Positions 12,212-23,911 are shown, counted from the first letter of the stretch. The stretch: 64,000 nt of DNA from Diploptera punctata (GCA_030220185.1 JASPKZ010008348.1:1178001-1242000); one strand, 5' to 3'. The notes: generated by a model not told the origin, from the letters alone. Numbers and translations are program-made.

Positions 12212-12545
12212 AAATGGGCCTTGGGTTCGATCCGCGGTCGGGACAGTTTTTCTGGGTGGGGTTTTTATCTGGGTTTTTCCTCACCTGTCACAAATGTCAG
12301 GAAAACTTTAAGGCCCAAACCGTCCCCGAAATCATATGGCCATCGCAATCATTGTCATTCATATTCATCTTAGATTAAGCTTCGGATTAGGGACTCTCCT
12401 GGTGCACCACTATCATCATCCATCATATCATTGGGGCAACGTAACCCCGCCTTCCAGGCGCCCCAACCTCAGAAGTGGGTTACAAGTATGCTATGCCAGG
12501 AGAGAACACCAGGAATGTCGAAGGAAAACCTGGGGCATTTGCAAA
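12212..12545 (+). mobile_element. tRNA-derived SINE family 2 copy
   Basis: The B box (GGGTTCGATCC) starts the readable part. The body has TTTTTCCTCACCTGTCACA, AAGGCCCAAACCGTCCCCG and ATATGGCCATCGCAATC, and it ends in AGGAAAACCTGGGG and a short poly-A run at 12542-12553. Confidence 0.75.
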
Positions 12546-12725
12546 AAAAAAAAATCTCAGTGACTAGCCTTACTTTTTCTCCGTAATTTAGCCCATATAA
12601 AATTCACTGTGCCCTTAACTGATTTTTTTTATCACATTTACTGACTTACCTATAGTCTTCAATTCCATCACTGCATTTACTCAAGGAAAGATAGTCTCCA
12701 ACGTAACATACAGGAATATTAATTA

Positions 12726-12882
12726 AATTATTTGGAGTCTGTTCATCTTACCTCAATATTAATGTTGATTGATCTTGAACATGTTTCGCTTATATCATAA
12801 TCATTGATATGCTAGAATCGAAACACGTTCAATAACAAATCAACATTAATATTGAGGTAAGATGAACAGACTCCAAATAATT
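12726..12882. repeat. 157-bp hairpin
   Basis: AATTATTTGGAGTCTGTTCA at the left is the reverse complement of the right end, and even the central part (GAACATGTTTCGC / GCGAAACATGTTC-like) pairs imperfectly. The pairing seems to continue past the Penelope-like insertion into 13214-13222, so that element landed inside the arm. Confidence 0.8.
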
Positions 12883-13197
12883 GAATGCAGGCTTTCACGG
12901 CCGGTAATCATGATGTTGAGTGATTCCGGGTTCTGTGGCCGTGGTCCATAGTTGGTGTTGATACCAGACGTTTCGCCCTCAACTGCGGAGGGCATCTTCA
13001 GTGGCGAGTGCTTCTAGGCGTGTTTCCTGGTCGGAAGCTCTACTTAGAGCTAAGTTTAGAGCTTCCGACCAGGGAAAACACGGCATAGTCCTAGAAGCAC
13101 TCGCCACTGAAGATGCCCTCCGCAGTTTGAGGGCGAAACGTCTGGTATCAACACCAACTATGGACCACGGCCACAGAACACGGAATCACTTCAACAT
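12883..13197. mobile_element. Palindromic Penelope-like insertion
   Basis: This 315-bp near-perfect palindrome (arms about 12886-13035 and 13047-13197) is flanked by the 16-bp duplication CAGACTCCAAATAATT at 12867-12882 and 13198-13213. Each arm contains a CTGAAGATGCCCTC ... GAGGGCGAAACGTC core, which resembles the hammerhead-like segments reported in Penelope-like element long repeats. No coding sequence is present. The assignment to Penelope-like elements is by motif memory and unverified; the palindrome and duplication are directly seen. Confidence 0.7.
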
Positions 13198-13627
13198 CAG
13201 ACTCCAAATAATTTTTAATTAAGAGAATCTCAAAATAATTAACTCCTAAAATATAATTACATTATAAATGCCGGACCATGTTTGCGAAAATGATATTGAA
13301 AACACTAGTGGAATAGTATATTTTATTTAATATTTTTCAAAATTATTACAAGAATTCATGTAAATCAACTCTATTATTTACTGCTTCAAATATCTTATTG
13401 TTTCTATCAGATATAACAAACTGCAAAACAATAAGACTGAGGAACATGTATATAATTTACTCATTTTATAATTTCATACTGCGTAACATTCTACAGCATC
13501 TCTCAAATGTTCACAGGCAATCAGTTCTAGTAAAATATTTAAAATTGTACTTCACATTTTAAAGTTACTGACCATTACTTTGAATAGTTTATATTTAGTT
13601 GCATGTTATGAACACCAAGCTAATTAA

Positions 13628-14949
13628 CACATTGGTGACGGGCCACGGAGATCTCCGTGTTTAAATGGCCAGCGCTAGACGACCGGTCACGGAGATTTCC
13701 GTTTTTACGTTTTCTATGGCTTCCCTGCCTCTTCGCTTTTGAATGAGGCATTCAATTTTGTTTCTTCTCATTGTGAAATAAATTTTAGTTGTTTTTGTAC
13801 CCCTCTCTTCTCTTTTATGAAGTTGCCAACTTTATAGAAAGAGTTGTTTACAATTTTATGACAGACGGCTGGTGAAATATGAAATTTTAGTGCCGATAGT
13901 TAGGCGATTACGGAATACGTAAGTAACCTGTAAATATATGTTGCAGAGCGGAAAAATTAAAAGAAACTCAATTTTGCGTTCTGGAGCCGATTTATATCTG
14001 TGGCAACGTGTCCACAGGATAATTATTATAATAGTGTGGCTATAGCTGAAAATTTGCTCGAAAGAAAGACGAGAGTTTCTGAAGCAATAAAGATTAACAG
14101 AGGGCTTCCGAAATCATTTGTGGAAGCAGGAAATAAACTCAAACCAGGAGAAAGTGTTTTTGTAGTAAGGGGGGACCTTTTGCTACAAACATCGAAAGAT
14201 AAAAGAGACGTAAGAATGGTTAGCACATTGCATCAGGCAACACGAGAGTGGGAGGAGTAAAGTTGTAAAAATGCCCTATTGAATACTTCAATATAACAAG
14301 TATGTGAAGGATGTAGACAGGGCTGACCAGTACCTATCATATTACTCCATCCTTAGAAAAACAGTGAAACGGAGTTGTATTGTGACTTGTGAATTGTACA
14401 CACTTTAATGCTTTCAGGGTCTATAAATTTCAAAATCCTAACAGCAAAATGTCAAACAGAAGTTTTTTGCTTGAAACAGCCTCTTGTTTGGCAGTCGTGA
14501 AATTAGGAACAGATGACAGGGAAGACGAGGAAAGACAGAGAGAAAAGAAACCACTTCTAGGAGACCACCTCACGACCCACCAGGCAGGCTAAGACATTAA
14601 GAAAAATAAATTAACACCAACTGTGATTGGAAAGAAAAAAATACCCTCCAAACTTTGTCGCATTTTTGGTGAACACAATAAAAGAAACTCGCTACATATG
14701 CTCTTTTGCACTGTGCCTTTACATAAAGGAAAATGTTTCCAACGCTATGAAACCCTCAATTTCTACTAGAAGGTCTGGTGAGAATCCTAATAAAGATTTA
14801 CTTATGCATTATTGTTATTGATTGTAAATATATTGATGTAAAAGCCACACTGTGCTAGCGCGGTTTAAAATTTAAAAGTCCACCCTACTGACAGAATTGT
14901 CCGGTCCAGCAGCGGTGGGTGGAACGCAGAGCTGTCGGTCACCAATGTG
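13628..14949 (+). mobile_element. piggyBac-family element, deletion derivative
   Basis: TTAA sites at 13624-13627 and 14950-14953 flank inverted termini CACATTGGTGACGG and CACATTGGTGACCG (read inward), the exact architecture of piggyBac. The 1322-bp copy keeps only the 3' part of the transposase on the plus strand. Related subterminal sequences (CACGGAGATCTCCG and CACGGAGATTTCCG) repeat inside the left end. It lies in the Harbinger element. Confidence 0.9.
14000..14800 (+). pseudogene. piggyBac transposase C-terminal relic
   Basis: Open or broken segments read NRGLPKSFVEAGNKLKPGE and DLLLQTSKDKRDVRMVSTLH, then YVKDVDRADQYLSYYSI at 14300-14350, the GVDxxDQ motif carrying the last catalytic aspartate of the DDE_Tnp_1_7 family. 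After several frameshifts comes the Cys/His tail FCTVPLHKGKCFQRYE (about 14705-14755), the C-terminal zinc-ribbon piece. The N-terminal half with the first two aspartates is deleted. It is inactive. Confidence 0.82.
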
Positions 14950-15088
14950 TTAAGAAAACACAAGTATAACAATAAATCACATAAAAACCTAAAATATTTT
15001 AAAATTATTACAGTATCATCACTGATTAAAATATTATAGAAACAAAACTATAATTAACAATTTACTCTACAGTGGGATTTAACGAGCT

Positions 15089-15232
15089 TCACTTTACACC
15101 ATTGTTGTCTCGGTTAAAATTATATTTTTCTTTCTCAAATAATGCAACTAAATTGAGATTAAGAACATCCTGAAGTACTTGCTCACCTGCATATCTTAAA
15201 ATATTGTGTAAAACATCAGTAGCCCCATGATA
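15089..15232 (-). pseudogene. Harbinger transposase C-terminal fragment
   Basis: The minus strand reads HGATDVLHNILRYAG and continues to a TGA at 15089. The VLHN block is the C-terminal hallmark of Harbinger/HARBI1-type transposases. It lies in the right order after the DDE fragment, about 400 bp on, with degraded sequence between. The piggyBac insertion begins shortly beyond it. Confidence 0.7.
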
Positions 15233-15640
15233 TGAAATTCATTAATCAGTTTTAAATTAATTCCTGCATCACTTCCTAGAACTGAAGAGCTTCTCAGTAA
15301 CCTACAACATTCTGATTTAAGATTCATTGTACATGTTGTCTGCAAGTGTGTAACAAAGAAGACAGAAATACATTAACATGGACATCTATTTCAATATATG
15401 TATCATCTTGAAATCCATCTCTCCAAACCCAATTATGAAAAAATAATTTATAGAGAAATTATAACAAAGTTATATGACCTAACTAACAACGTCACATTTT
15501 ACAATATGAGAAATATAAGCTAGAGTGAGTTATTTTTTAAGCTTTTGTAAGTTTAAGACTGATGTGTATAAATATTTATAACTGTTAGACCTAATAGTTG
15601 CAAATGTTATAATTTGCCATAAATTGTTCTTCATAATGTT

Positions 15641-15904
15641 TTACTCAATTATTAAATATATTGCTGTCATTGCAACGATGTCACAAAATTTCATATTTGA
15701 TTTACAAATAGCCTTCACTTTTAAAGAGAAGTAGTATTTAAAGATACTTGAACTATTCTGCAACACCATCACCTGATCTTTATTCTTTGTTTGTGTAATC
15801 CATTGTGTAGCTTGAAGTCGAGAACTTGCAAGGGCACAACTGACTTGGTGGACAATCTTAGGACTGTTGATCTCCTGACCCCTCCTGAATGATGAACAAC
15901 TCAT
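15641..15904 (-). pseudogene. Harbinger DDE transposase core fragment
   Basis: The open segment contains KIVHQVSCALASSR, matching the family helix-turn-helix region usually written SRIVHRVSRALASL. It also contains YFSLKVKAICKSNMKFCDIVA, matching the conserved YFSINVQAVCDANLKFTDIVA block that follows the first catalytic aspartate. That aspartate motif (IDCTHV) is not preserved, and the segment ends soon after DIVA. Together with the downstream VLHN motif this identifies the element as PIF-Harbinger. It is inactive. Confidence 0.8.
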
Positions 15905-17147
15905 CTAATCATTGTCCAAAGCCAGGAGCAGCCGATTTATTGGAGAAATGGCTTGATTTCTAAAAAAAAAAAAGCAATATGTAATATAAACTTATTGTGT
16001 TGTACAGATCAACTCACATAATACATGCATATAGCAGTACAAGTGAATTATTCATAACTAGCTGAAGTTATTTTATCAATAATTAAAATTATAGATTTCA
16101 TAATCAACATAGTATACCACTGGTGTATAATACATAAGGATTACTGTATGCTGGCTCAACTGCACTTTTACTAGCGCTTGATTTTTCAGTTATATTATTG
16201 TAAACTATAGCTCTTCTTTTGTATTTACTAACATTATTTAATATTTTTAAACTTTTTCAAACAATTTTATATCATTATTAGACAGTTTTGAAGTATTTAT
16301 TTAAATATGCAAATCACAATATTATGACACTGTTAGACAATATTGTGATGCTAACTGCTATTTTCTCCACAGAGTATATTACTTAGTCTATGATTTTTCT
16401 ATCGCTGTTTTGGGTTATCGCTGGTTGGATCAGCGTTAGGGAGCGATAAGTAAGTGTACACCCATCTTTAATAAGTTTGGTAATTTTAATATTATTAATA
16501 TATCTTTATAACATAGATTTGGGGACTTATTGCAAATATTGGTCATCTAAATTTCATAGCGACAGATAGTAATCAAGGATGATAATCAATATGTGGTTCG
16601 ACTGTGGGTTATCGGTGGCTCTACAAACTCTGGCACATGCGCACTGTTATTCTATACGACTTTGAAAATATTTGACGCTAGTTTAAGTGCAGTTCTTCCC
16701 TGTATGCTTAGTAACTTGCATGTCTTACAATTTGTAACTTCTGTGTGTCATAGATTTGCATATGCTGATATTATATCAAATGTTATCTGCAGTTACTTCA
16801 TGAATTATTTTTAGTGCTACAGGTGTGTAGTCTACAATATTTAAGACTCGTCAAAACATATTATTTAAAGAAAAGTAGTATTACAGAATTAGAATAATAA
16901 AATCAAATAATAGAGAAACTGCTGCATTACATATAATGACTATTCTGTTCTGGAACATGTTTTCAGAGAAATACTTGATCTTACTATTAATGACAATATA
17001 TGTTAGGCCACTATACAATTTTAGTACAATCCCCACTGCTCTAACGTTAAATAACAGGTCAATTTTCTTGGATGTCAGATGTATTACCGGTACTGATTAT
17101 CTACAAGGCATTTAAGATTAACACATTTTTGGAAATTATCTCTAGAA

Positions 17148-17845
17148 ATACTTGTATTTAGACCTAGGATCTCATTACTTGTTCTATATAATAGGTATAT
17201 ACATACTAGATTTAAATTACGGTACTTGCTAACAATTTCAACAAAAATAGGCCTACTGTATTTAATATCCCAAAATATTAAGAATGTCAAATAAAACCAA
17301 ATATTTTATAAAATATATTTCTGTAATTGGTAATTAAATATATAGTTCAAAAATAGTCCATAAATAATAAACATAACCTCACATTATTTTGTAATGATAC
17401 TAACTTGGTTTGAAATATGTATTCATGAGTGAATAAAATTAGTAATTCATTGTGTAAAGTACTGGTATTATACATGAGTACAGTAATTTTCATTAACGAA
17501 TTAAACTTACTTGTATTTAGGCCTAACTTGTTATATATAATAGGACAGTATTCATACTAGATTTATATTATTTGCTAACAATTTTAACAAAAATAGGCCT
17601 ACTGTATTTAAGAACTCAAAATATTATGAATATCAAATAAAACTCAAATACTTTCTAAAATATATGTCTGTAATCAGTAATTAAATATATTGTTAAAAAA
17701 TAGTCAAAAAATAATAAACATAACCTCACATTATTTTGTACCGATACTAACTTGGTTTTAAATATATAAGTATTCATTGTGTAAAGTACTGGTATTATAC
17801 ATCAATAAAGTCAGTTTCAATAATGAAATAAACTTACCTCTCCGA
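17148..17845. repeat. Tandem duplication of about 350 bp
   Basis: Two consecutive copies (about 17148-17510 and 17511-17845) share long blocks, for example AAAAATAGGCCTACTGTATT and CATAACCTCACATTATTTTG. Each copy ends with the TAAACTTAC that on the minus strand is the GTAAGTTTA donor of the Harbinger first exon. The duplication therefore lies in the start of that intron and copied the donor. Confidence 0.8.
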
Positions 17846-18047
17846 TGATCCAAATGTACAGCAGCCTATCAGGTAGACAGGCCTGGTATCTTCGAAAGTC
17901 TGCGATATCACTGTAGTCGTAATTTTCAAACTATTCACAGAGTTACTCTACCCAACTAGAGTATTTTCGATTAAATTGGCCTTCAAAATAATAATTAAAA
18001 CCATATTCACGTTCAATGTTAAAAATGTCCAGTCTTTCACACGCCAT
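17838..18047 (-). pseudogene. Harbinger transposase, putative first exon
   Basis: An ATG at 18047, about 200 bp inside the right terminus, opens MACERLDIFNIEREYGF, then hits a stop and continues with a readable segment (YSDIADFRRYQACLPDRL) up to a GTAAGT donor at 17832-17837. Position and orientation fit the 5' exon of the Harbinger transposase. The stop codons show it is decayed. Identity rests mainly on its place in the element; I do not recognise the residues themselves. Confidence 0.45.
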
Positions 18048-18947
18048 TTTAATATAGGAATCACCCTCCGTTAAATATCACCCTCCGATTTTACCGACCA
18101 AATTTGTCCGGTTACGGTTTACTAACGAAATACGACGAAATAACTCCCGGTGAAACGTTACTGTTGTTGGTGAAACGCAAATTGTAGTGAAGCTGGGAAA
18201 CGCGCCGTTTAATTCACCGGTAACACTGTTACCTGTGTTGGTGAAACCGGCCCGTAGGCGGCCAACATTATTTTTGCAATTCAGTTGAGTATAAATGTGC
18301 CCTCTTATTAAATTAACTGTATTTTAAGAGAAATGTACATTTTAAAGAAAAAAAAAATATTTTTACGTTTTTAAACTATATAATCCAATTATTAAGTACT
18401 ATGAACAGATATAAGAAACTACACCTCAAAAAGAGCACTGTACGTAAAATAAGGCACCACTACAAGCATTTAACTTTAAGTCTATGTCCAGAATCTACAG
18501 TATTTTGTGCACAATTTGTCCTTCTGTAAGATATCCTTGAAATTTCTACTTTCCCATTTGCTGGCAGTTAAGGCCAATTATACACGTTATCACTGATGAT
18601 GATTATGATTGTGATTATTAGAGTCACAGTTCCTCATCAGAAGATACTTCAATTTCATCTGATGATTCAGCTGTATCTGGTTCCAGATACACCATATGAA
18701 AGTTGTTTGAGCGTCAACCATGGTGAGCATCACTGTGCTTGACAGAAAGTAATATATTTTCTAATGTCACTTTAGTGTTTTGTAGAATATTTGTTGAGCT
18801 TTTTACATATTCTATTTCTTTATTAGTTATATTAGTAGATTCTTTAACGAATCTTATTCTAATGGGACGACAATAATGTGGCGAAGGAGGAGTTGGATTC
18901 TGCCAGATCAAGTTATTATTTGTACTACAAATTAGTTGAAGTGGTAC

Positions 18948-19312
18948 GCTGAGGACACGGACAAAATAGCTATTGAAGTGCCGTCTAAAATATGTATTAA
19001 ATTGGAAACAAGTGATATCGATAGGAGCCATCGTGTAGGGAGAAAGGCGGACAGGCCTCGGCCGGTTATCGTCAAATTCGTAAGCCATAGGAAAAGGAGA
19101 GAGGTTTTCCAGAACAAAAAAAAACTGAAAGGCAGTGGTGTTACAATAAGGGAAGACTTAACTCAAATGAGGTATAAACTATTAAAATAATGCATCTCCA
19201 AATATGGTGTAACGAATGTGTGGACAATTGACGGTGCAATCCATGTTAAAGAAGGAGACAACAAACGTATTATTTCCCGGGCATCAATATATAATATGTG
19301 CGAACACGGCCA
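18948..19312 (+). pseudogene. CR1-type ORF1, 3' part
   Basis: The reading frame contains IDRSHRVGRKADRPRPVIVKF, then KRREVFQNKKKLKG and GVTIREDLTQMRYKLL, a stop at 19188-19190, and a same-frame continuation to a stop near 19312. This is the conserved C-terminal region of ORF1 proteins of insect LINEs, which bind the element RNA. The 5' part is missing because the copy is truncated, and the internal stop makes it a pseudogene. Confidence 0.65.
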
Positions 19313-19563
19313 GTGAATAACCGAAAGTTATCACTGTTTTAACATTTTATTAATAGTATATAAAATTAAGATATTTTTAGTGACGTGATACCAAGTATAG
19401 TTTGTAATTTTGTTGAAATATTTTACGACCATTTTTCGTTTAAATGATGATTTTCTTTTGACAGGCTACAGGACAATAATCTTCCCACACCCCTTCTCGC
19501 CCCCACTACTTCAAGGGATGTTTTAGAAACAGCTTTATCCCCATACCCTACTTCCTTGCAGGC

Positions 19564-22339
19564 AGCCCATTTCAATGCTCAAAGTATTACTGCACATATA
19601 GATGAAATCAGAACATTTTTTTCTCTTTGAATATCCATGCTCTTCTCATATCTGAAACATGGCTAAATCCCAACATTACCTCTTCTTTAATTAACATGGA
19701 TGGTTATGGTTTTCTTAGACATGATCGTGTTTACAGTCGCGGGGGCGGCATTGGAGCCTTCGTTAGAACGGATCTTACTCCTAAAATTGTGTATTTATCT
19801 AATAACGAACCATCTGCTGAAATTATGTTCATAGAAATATTTGTGAGTTTCAAAAAATGTCTTCTCTGTGTAGTATACCAACCTCCTAAAATAAAAGCTA
19901 TCGCTGAAATAGAGTCCACTTTACAAAACGCGCGAATACAATATAAACACGTTATCGTTATGGGCGCCTTTAATATAAATATACTAGACACTGATAACAT
20001 ACATACACAACAACTGATGGCTACGTTCCAGGCTTGTGATATGACACTCCTACCCCTACGACCTACACATCACACTCATCACTCTGAGACGTTACTTGAC
20101 TTAATTGCAACTAATAATCCAGACAGAGTACTTACTCATGGGCAACTGCCAGCCCCGGGAATATCAGCACATGATATTATATTCTTAGCATATTCGCTGC
20201 ACTGCCCTAAACCGACTCGAAAGACTTACGTATAGAGACTTAAAACATATAGACAATGCAGCCCTAATTGAAGAAGCTATGCAGATGCCGTGGCATTCAA
20301 TATGGACGCTGCATTCTGTAGACGAAAAAGTTGAAGCACTAAATGACTTTATACTACAATTATACAACAGACACGCCCCACTAAAAACTAAACTCGTGAA
20401 ACGACGCCCTGCACCCTGGATGACTCTTTCAATTCGTAACTTGATGGCTGGTAGAGACGTAGCACATAAGAAATATAGACTCGACAAAACAGACACAAAT
20501 GTCAATCAATATAAACAGTTACGTAACAAGAGAAATCAAGCTATAAGAAACGCCAAACTTAGACATTTATACAGCCTAACAGATACCAATACTTCAGAAA
20601 TATGGAAAAACTTGAATAGAATGGGAATTGGGATAAAAGACACGCAGGTAGACAAATTACCTGTTTCCCTGGACACACTCAATAATCACCTCACAGGTAT
20701 AACTACTACTCCAAAGGATAAAGAACAAACAATAAATGAATTAACACTGACAAATCAACCCGACAGAGAACATTTCCACTTCTCATATGTTACAGATTAC
20801 GACGTAAAGAAAGCCATCATGCGAATAGAAACCAAATCAGAAGGAACTGACCGTATAAATATTACTTTACAGAAAAAAATAATCGACGCTATACTTCCTA
20901 CTATAACTCATATTTTTAACTCCTCACTACTAACTTCTACATATCCCTCATTGTGGAAACAAGCCCTCGTACGCCCACTGCCTAAAGTTAAAATGCCCTC
21001 AACCCCGAACGACTTTCGACCCATTAGCATTTTACCTACCCTTTCAAAAGCTCTGGAACGATTAGTCCATAAACAACTGACTGACTACCTAAATGAACAC
21101 AACCTTGTGGATCAATTTCAGTCAGGCTTCAGGACAGGACACAATACAAATACTGCTCTACTAAATATTTGCGAAGACATACGCGAAGCTGCTGATAATC
21201 GAAAACTTACCATTCTTGCATTACTGGACTTTAGTAAAGCATTCGACACGGTAGACTTGGACTTATTGTTGCATAAACTTAAAAACCTCTTACTCTCTGA
21301 TAGTGCCACGCAATGGTTCAATTCCTACCTTCATGAGCGCCAGCAATCTGTTGTAGGAAATCATGCATTATGTTCTTCTTGGTCCTTCTGTAAAGCTGGG
21401 GTTCCACAGGGTTCGGTGCTTGGACCTTTACTTTTTTCAATCTACATAAATGACATATCTAACTCCCTAAAGCATTGCAAACATAATTTATTTGCAGACG
21501 ACATGCAAATCTACATCCACACAGACAAATATTCTCTAAATGACGCTGTTGCCAAAATTAACGAGGATCTTGACTCACTAATGACTTGGACAGTTAAATA
21601 TGGACTGCAATTAAATCCTAGAAAGTCACAATCAATCATTATGGGTCACCAGAGACTATTATCTACAATTAACCTAAACACAGTCTCGCATGTGTCACTA
21701 AATGGAGTTCAAATCCCTTATAGTGAGACAGTAAAAATTCTAGGAGTATTTATTGACAACAACTTAAATTGGAATACACAAATAAACCATACATGCAAAA
21801 CAGTCTTCTCAATAATACATTCATTAAATCGCGTAAGAAATTGTCTGCCATTCGCTCTAAGGAAAATGTTAGTAGAAACACTTGCAATGCCCCATTTTGA
21901 TTATTGTGACACTCTTTTTACAGACTTAAATATTATTTACACTCAAAGACTTCCACGAGTTCATAATTCTTGCGCACGTTTTATTTGTGGTGTTCGCAAA
22001 TTTGACCATGTTACGCCGTCCCTGGAACAATTATCGTGGCTTCATCTAAGAGATCGTAGAACTGTCCATTCCTTATCCCTTCTCTATAAAATCCTTCACA
22101 CATCATCGCCTAAATATTTATCACGCCGCTTCATCAGGCTATCCGACACACATAATCTTGACACTCGATCCCATCAGCACATTGTCCTTTATATCTCTCC
22201 TCATGACACTGTATATTATTCATTATCTTTTACGGTCTCACTTACCAAAACATGGAATTCCCTTCCGACCTATGTCAGAGACTGTCAAACTATAACATCC
22301 TTCAAAAACAAATTAAAGAATTATTTAATAACAAACTAA
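19564..22339 (+). pseudogene. CR1-type ORF2 (endonuclease-reverse transcriptase)
   Basis: The endonuclease begins at AHFNAQSITAHIDEI (about 19564), has a frameshift near 19627, then LLISETWLNPNI, GGGIGAFVR, VVYQPP, MGAFNINILDTD (normally GDFN) and LLDLIATN. A second frameshift lies near 20215. The reverse transcriptase (20279-22339) is open for 686 codons, with DFRPISILPTLSKALE, LLDFSKAFDTVD (catalytic D), GVPQGSVLGPLLFSIYIND and NLFADDMQIY (catalytic DD), and ends in the usual C-terminal domain. The N in MGAFN also weakens the endonuclease. Two frameshifts make it inactive. Confidence 0.88.
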
Positions 22340-23716
22340 TTTATACACCTCACTGACAGTATTCTTTTAACAATTAATAAATTAAATTATCTATGAAAAT
22401 AATATTAAGATTAACAAATATTTTCGATTTGTTTTAAATATTGTACAAACGTAAAATTAGTTTTCTATATCTCATTATTTTTCTTTGTTTTATATATACA
22501 TTAGACAGGGACAATTTAATATGTCTTGTATACATTTTATTATTAGTTTTAGTCTTAATTTTAACTAACATTAACAAGTTGCATTATAGATCGTAATATA
22601 ATAGATATTATATTTTTGATCAAATTTTTTATTTAGTATTTAATATTAGAGTTCATTGTGATTGTTATATTCTGATGTAATATATGTTTGCCCTGGTGAG
22701 TGGAAGAGAAGGCCACATGGCCTGAACTCCACCAGGCTAAATAAATAAATCTAAAAGAACTCTGAAAAATATTTATATCTGAGTCAGCATCATTCTGAAA
22801 TTTCTGCTTATATTGAGTTTGCAATACACCACAGTCCCATTTGCAAATTAACACCAATGAGCTACTTTCTTCTTGACTTAAAGTCTTTACAACTTCCTCT
22901 AAATGTATCAGCAATCGTATAACAGTGAGATCCAATAATTGTTGTAAATTAATTGCAGCACAAGTACCAGAAACATATAGGGTTCTTTATCCGGATAGTA
23001 ATGCATTTTTGCCTTTTGTAGTACACTGTAGCAAGGATATATATTTTTATTGGCGTTCTTTATTATTTCATATTGCCTTCTCGAAAGACCGGTTTCGACA
23101 AACACGGCCAATGCTCTTAATGCCGCTAATTGCGCTTTGTCTTCCTGAAGACTAAGAGAGTACGCTTTGGAGAACTGGTTATTTCTTTGAGTACTTTACA
23201 AGCAACTTTTCCTTCCATAGTTCCTAATTTCACTTGTGCAGCATAAGTCAGGACACACGTGTCTCTACTGCTACGTAAATCCTCTATTTTCCTTATTTTG
23301 CTTCTTTCGCTTAAATCTTGAAATGTCTTCGTTGGCCGTCCTGTTCGACTCACTACCTTAGGAATAGTGAATATCCCTTCAAGCCAACCACTATTTTTCT
23401 TAAGAAATATATCCCCTTTCTTATGTGCTGCTCTCCATTTTCTTTTCAATTCAGACTTAAAATGTGAAAATTAGTGTTTTATTTACTTTATTTGTTTGTC
23501 TGAGTAACTATTATACTGTAAAAGGTAATTTTCCAATAAGTCTATTTTTTCATTAATATTCGGCAAATTTTGCTGTTGCATAATGTTAAACAGCTTTCTT
23601 CGAGTCATTATATTGACTTCCGATGACCCTAATACAAAAAACGAGAAATTTAAAATAGAAATAATCACTTAGTAAAAAATAAAATTTTTACTAATGTTTT
23701 AATAAACCTATATATA

Positions 23717-23911
23717 ATGGAAAACCGCGCGAATCCGCGGCCAATTTTCAAGAAATCGCTAAAGCCAATACTTCAACCTTTCTATGACACTAAAGGAAAG
23801 TGCTCGGAAATACCCGGAAGTAAAACTAAAATACTAAGTTTGTTAAAATTGGCTTCAGAAAATAACGAAAAACATACCTTATTTAAAGAAGCTTTATCTG
23901 AATCAAAATAG
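23717..23911 (+). other. Small open frame antisense-side in Transib
   Basis: Sixty-four codons (MENRANPRPIFKKSLKPIL ...) on the opposite strand to the transposase, between its start and the right terminus. The product is basic and unrecognised. It may be chance. Confidence 0.2.

Larger units (their letters stand above)
3333..18253 (-). mobile_element. PIF-Harbinger transposon, swollen by nested insertions
   Basis: The termini are inverted copies of GGGCCGGTTTCACCAACA, and subterminal sequence repeats the GTTTCACC motif. Flanks are TTA (3330-3332) and GTA (18254-18256), the 3-bp TWA duplication typical of PIF-Harbinger with one mutation. The Transib sequence on either side reads continuously when the element is removed, and the other Transib terminus (24181-24227) shows the empty site. 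Transposase remnants lie at 15089-18047 on the minus strand. The 14.9-kb length is due to insertions of Tc1, a non-LTR retrotransposon, a SINE, a Penelope-like palindrome, piggyBac and hairpins. Confidence 0.85.
18948..22752 (+). mobile_element. CR1/Jockey-type LINE inserted in the Transib gene
   Basis: The element starts inside ORF1 (5' truncated) and ends with a 3' UTR containing GCCTGAACTCCACCAGGC and a (TAAA)n tail. Removing it joins the Transib codons SSF|VPLQL exactly, which fixes both boundaries. No target duplication is visible, as is common for CR1-type insertions. The 3' end motif (AAGGCC...CTCCACCAGG) also occurs in the short LINE ends near 24.7 and 56.8 kb. Confidence 0.87.
18624..23608 (-). 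pseudogene. Transib transposase relic (RAG1-like), interrupted
   Basis: The likely start is MTRRKLFNI at 23608. Successive fragments read as N-terminal GRPTKTFQDLSERSK (23.35 kb), then FVETGLSRRQYEIIKNAN and YPCYSVLQKAK (23.0 kb), then ESSSLVLICKWDCG and QTQYKQKF (22.8 kb), where the family has the first catalytic aspartate in a KWGCDGSS-type motif. The order of these blocks matches Transib transposases. The gene is cut at SSF|VPLQLICS by the CR1 insertion, which leaves a seamless codon junction when removed. It resumes at 18947 with RPIRIRFVKEST and ends in an acidic tail (SSDEIEVSSDEEL). Several frameshifts are present, and the central catalytic region after the MLTMVDA block is missing. 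It is non-functional. Confidence 0.82.
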
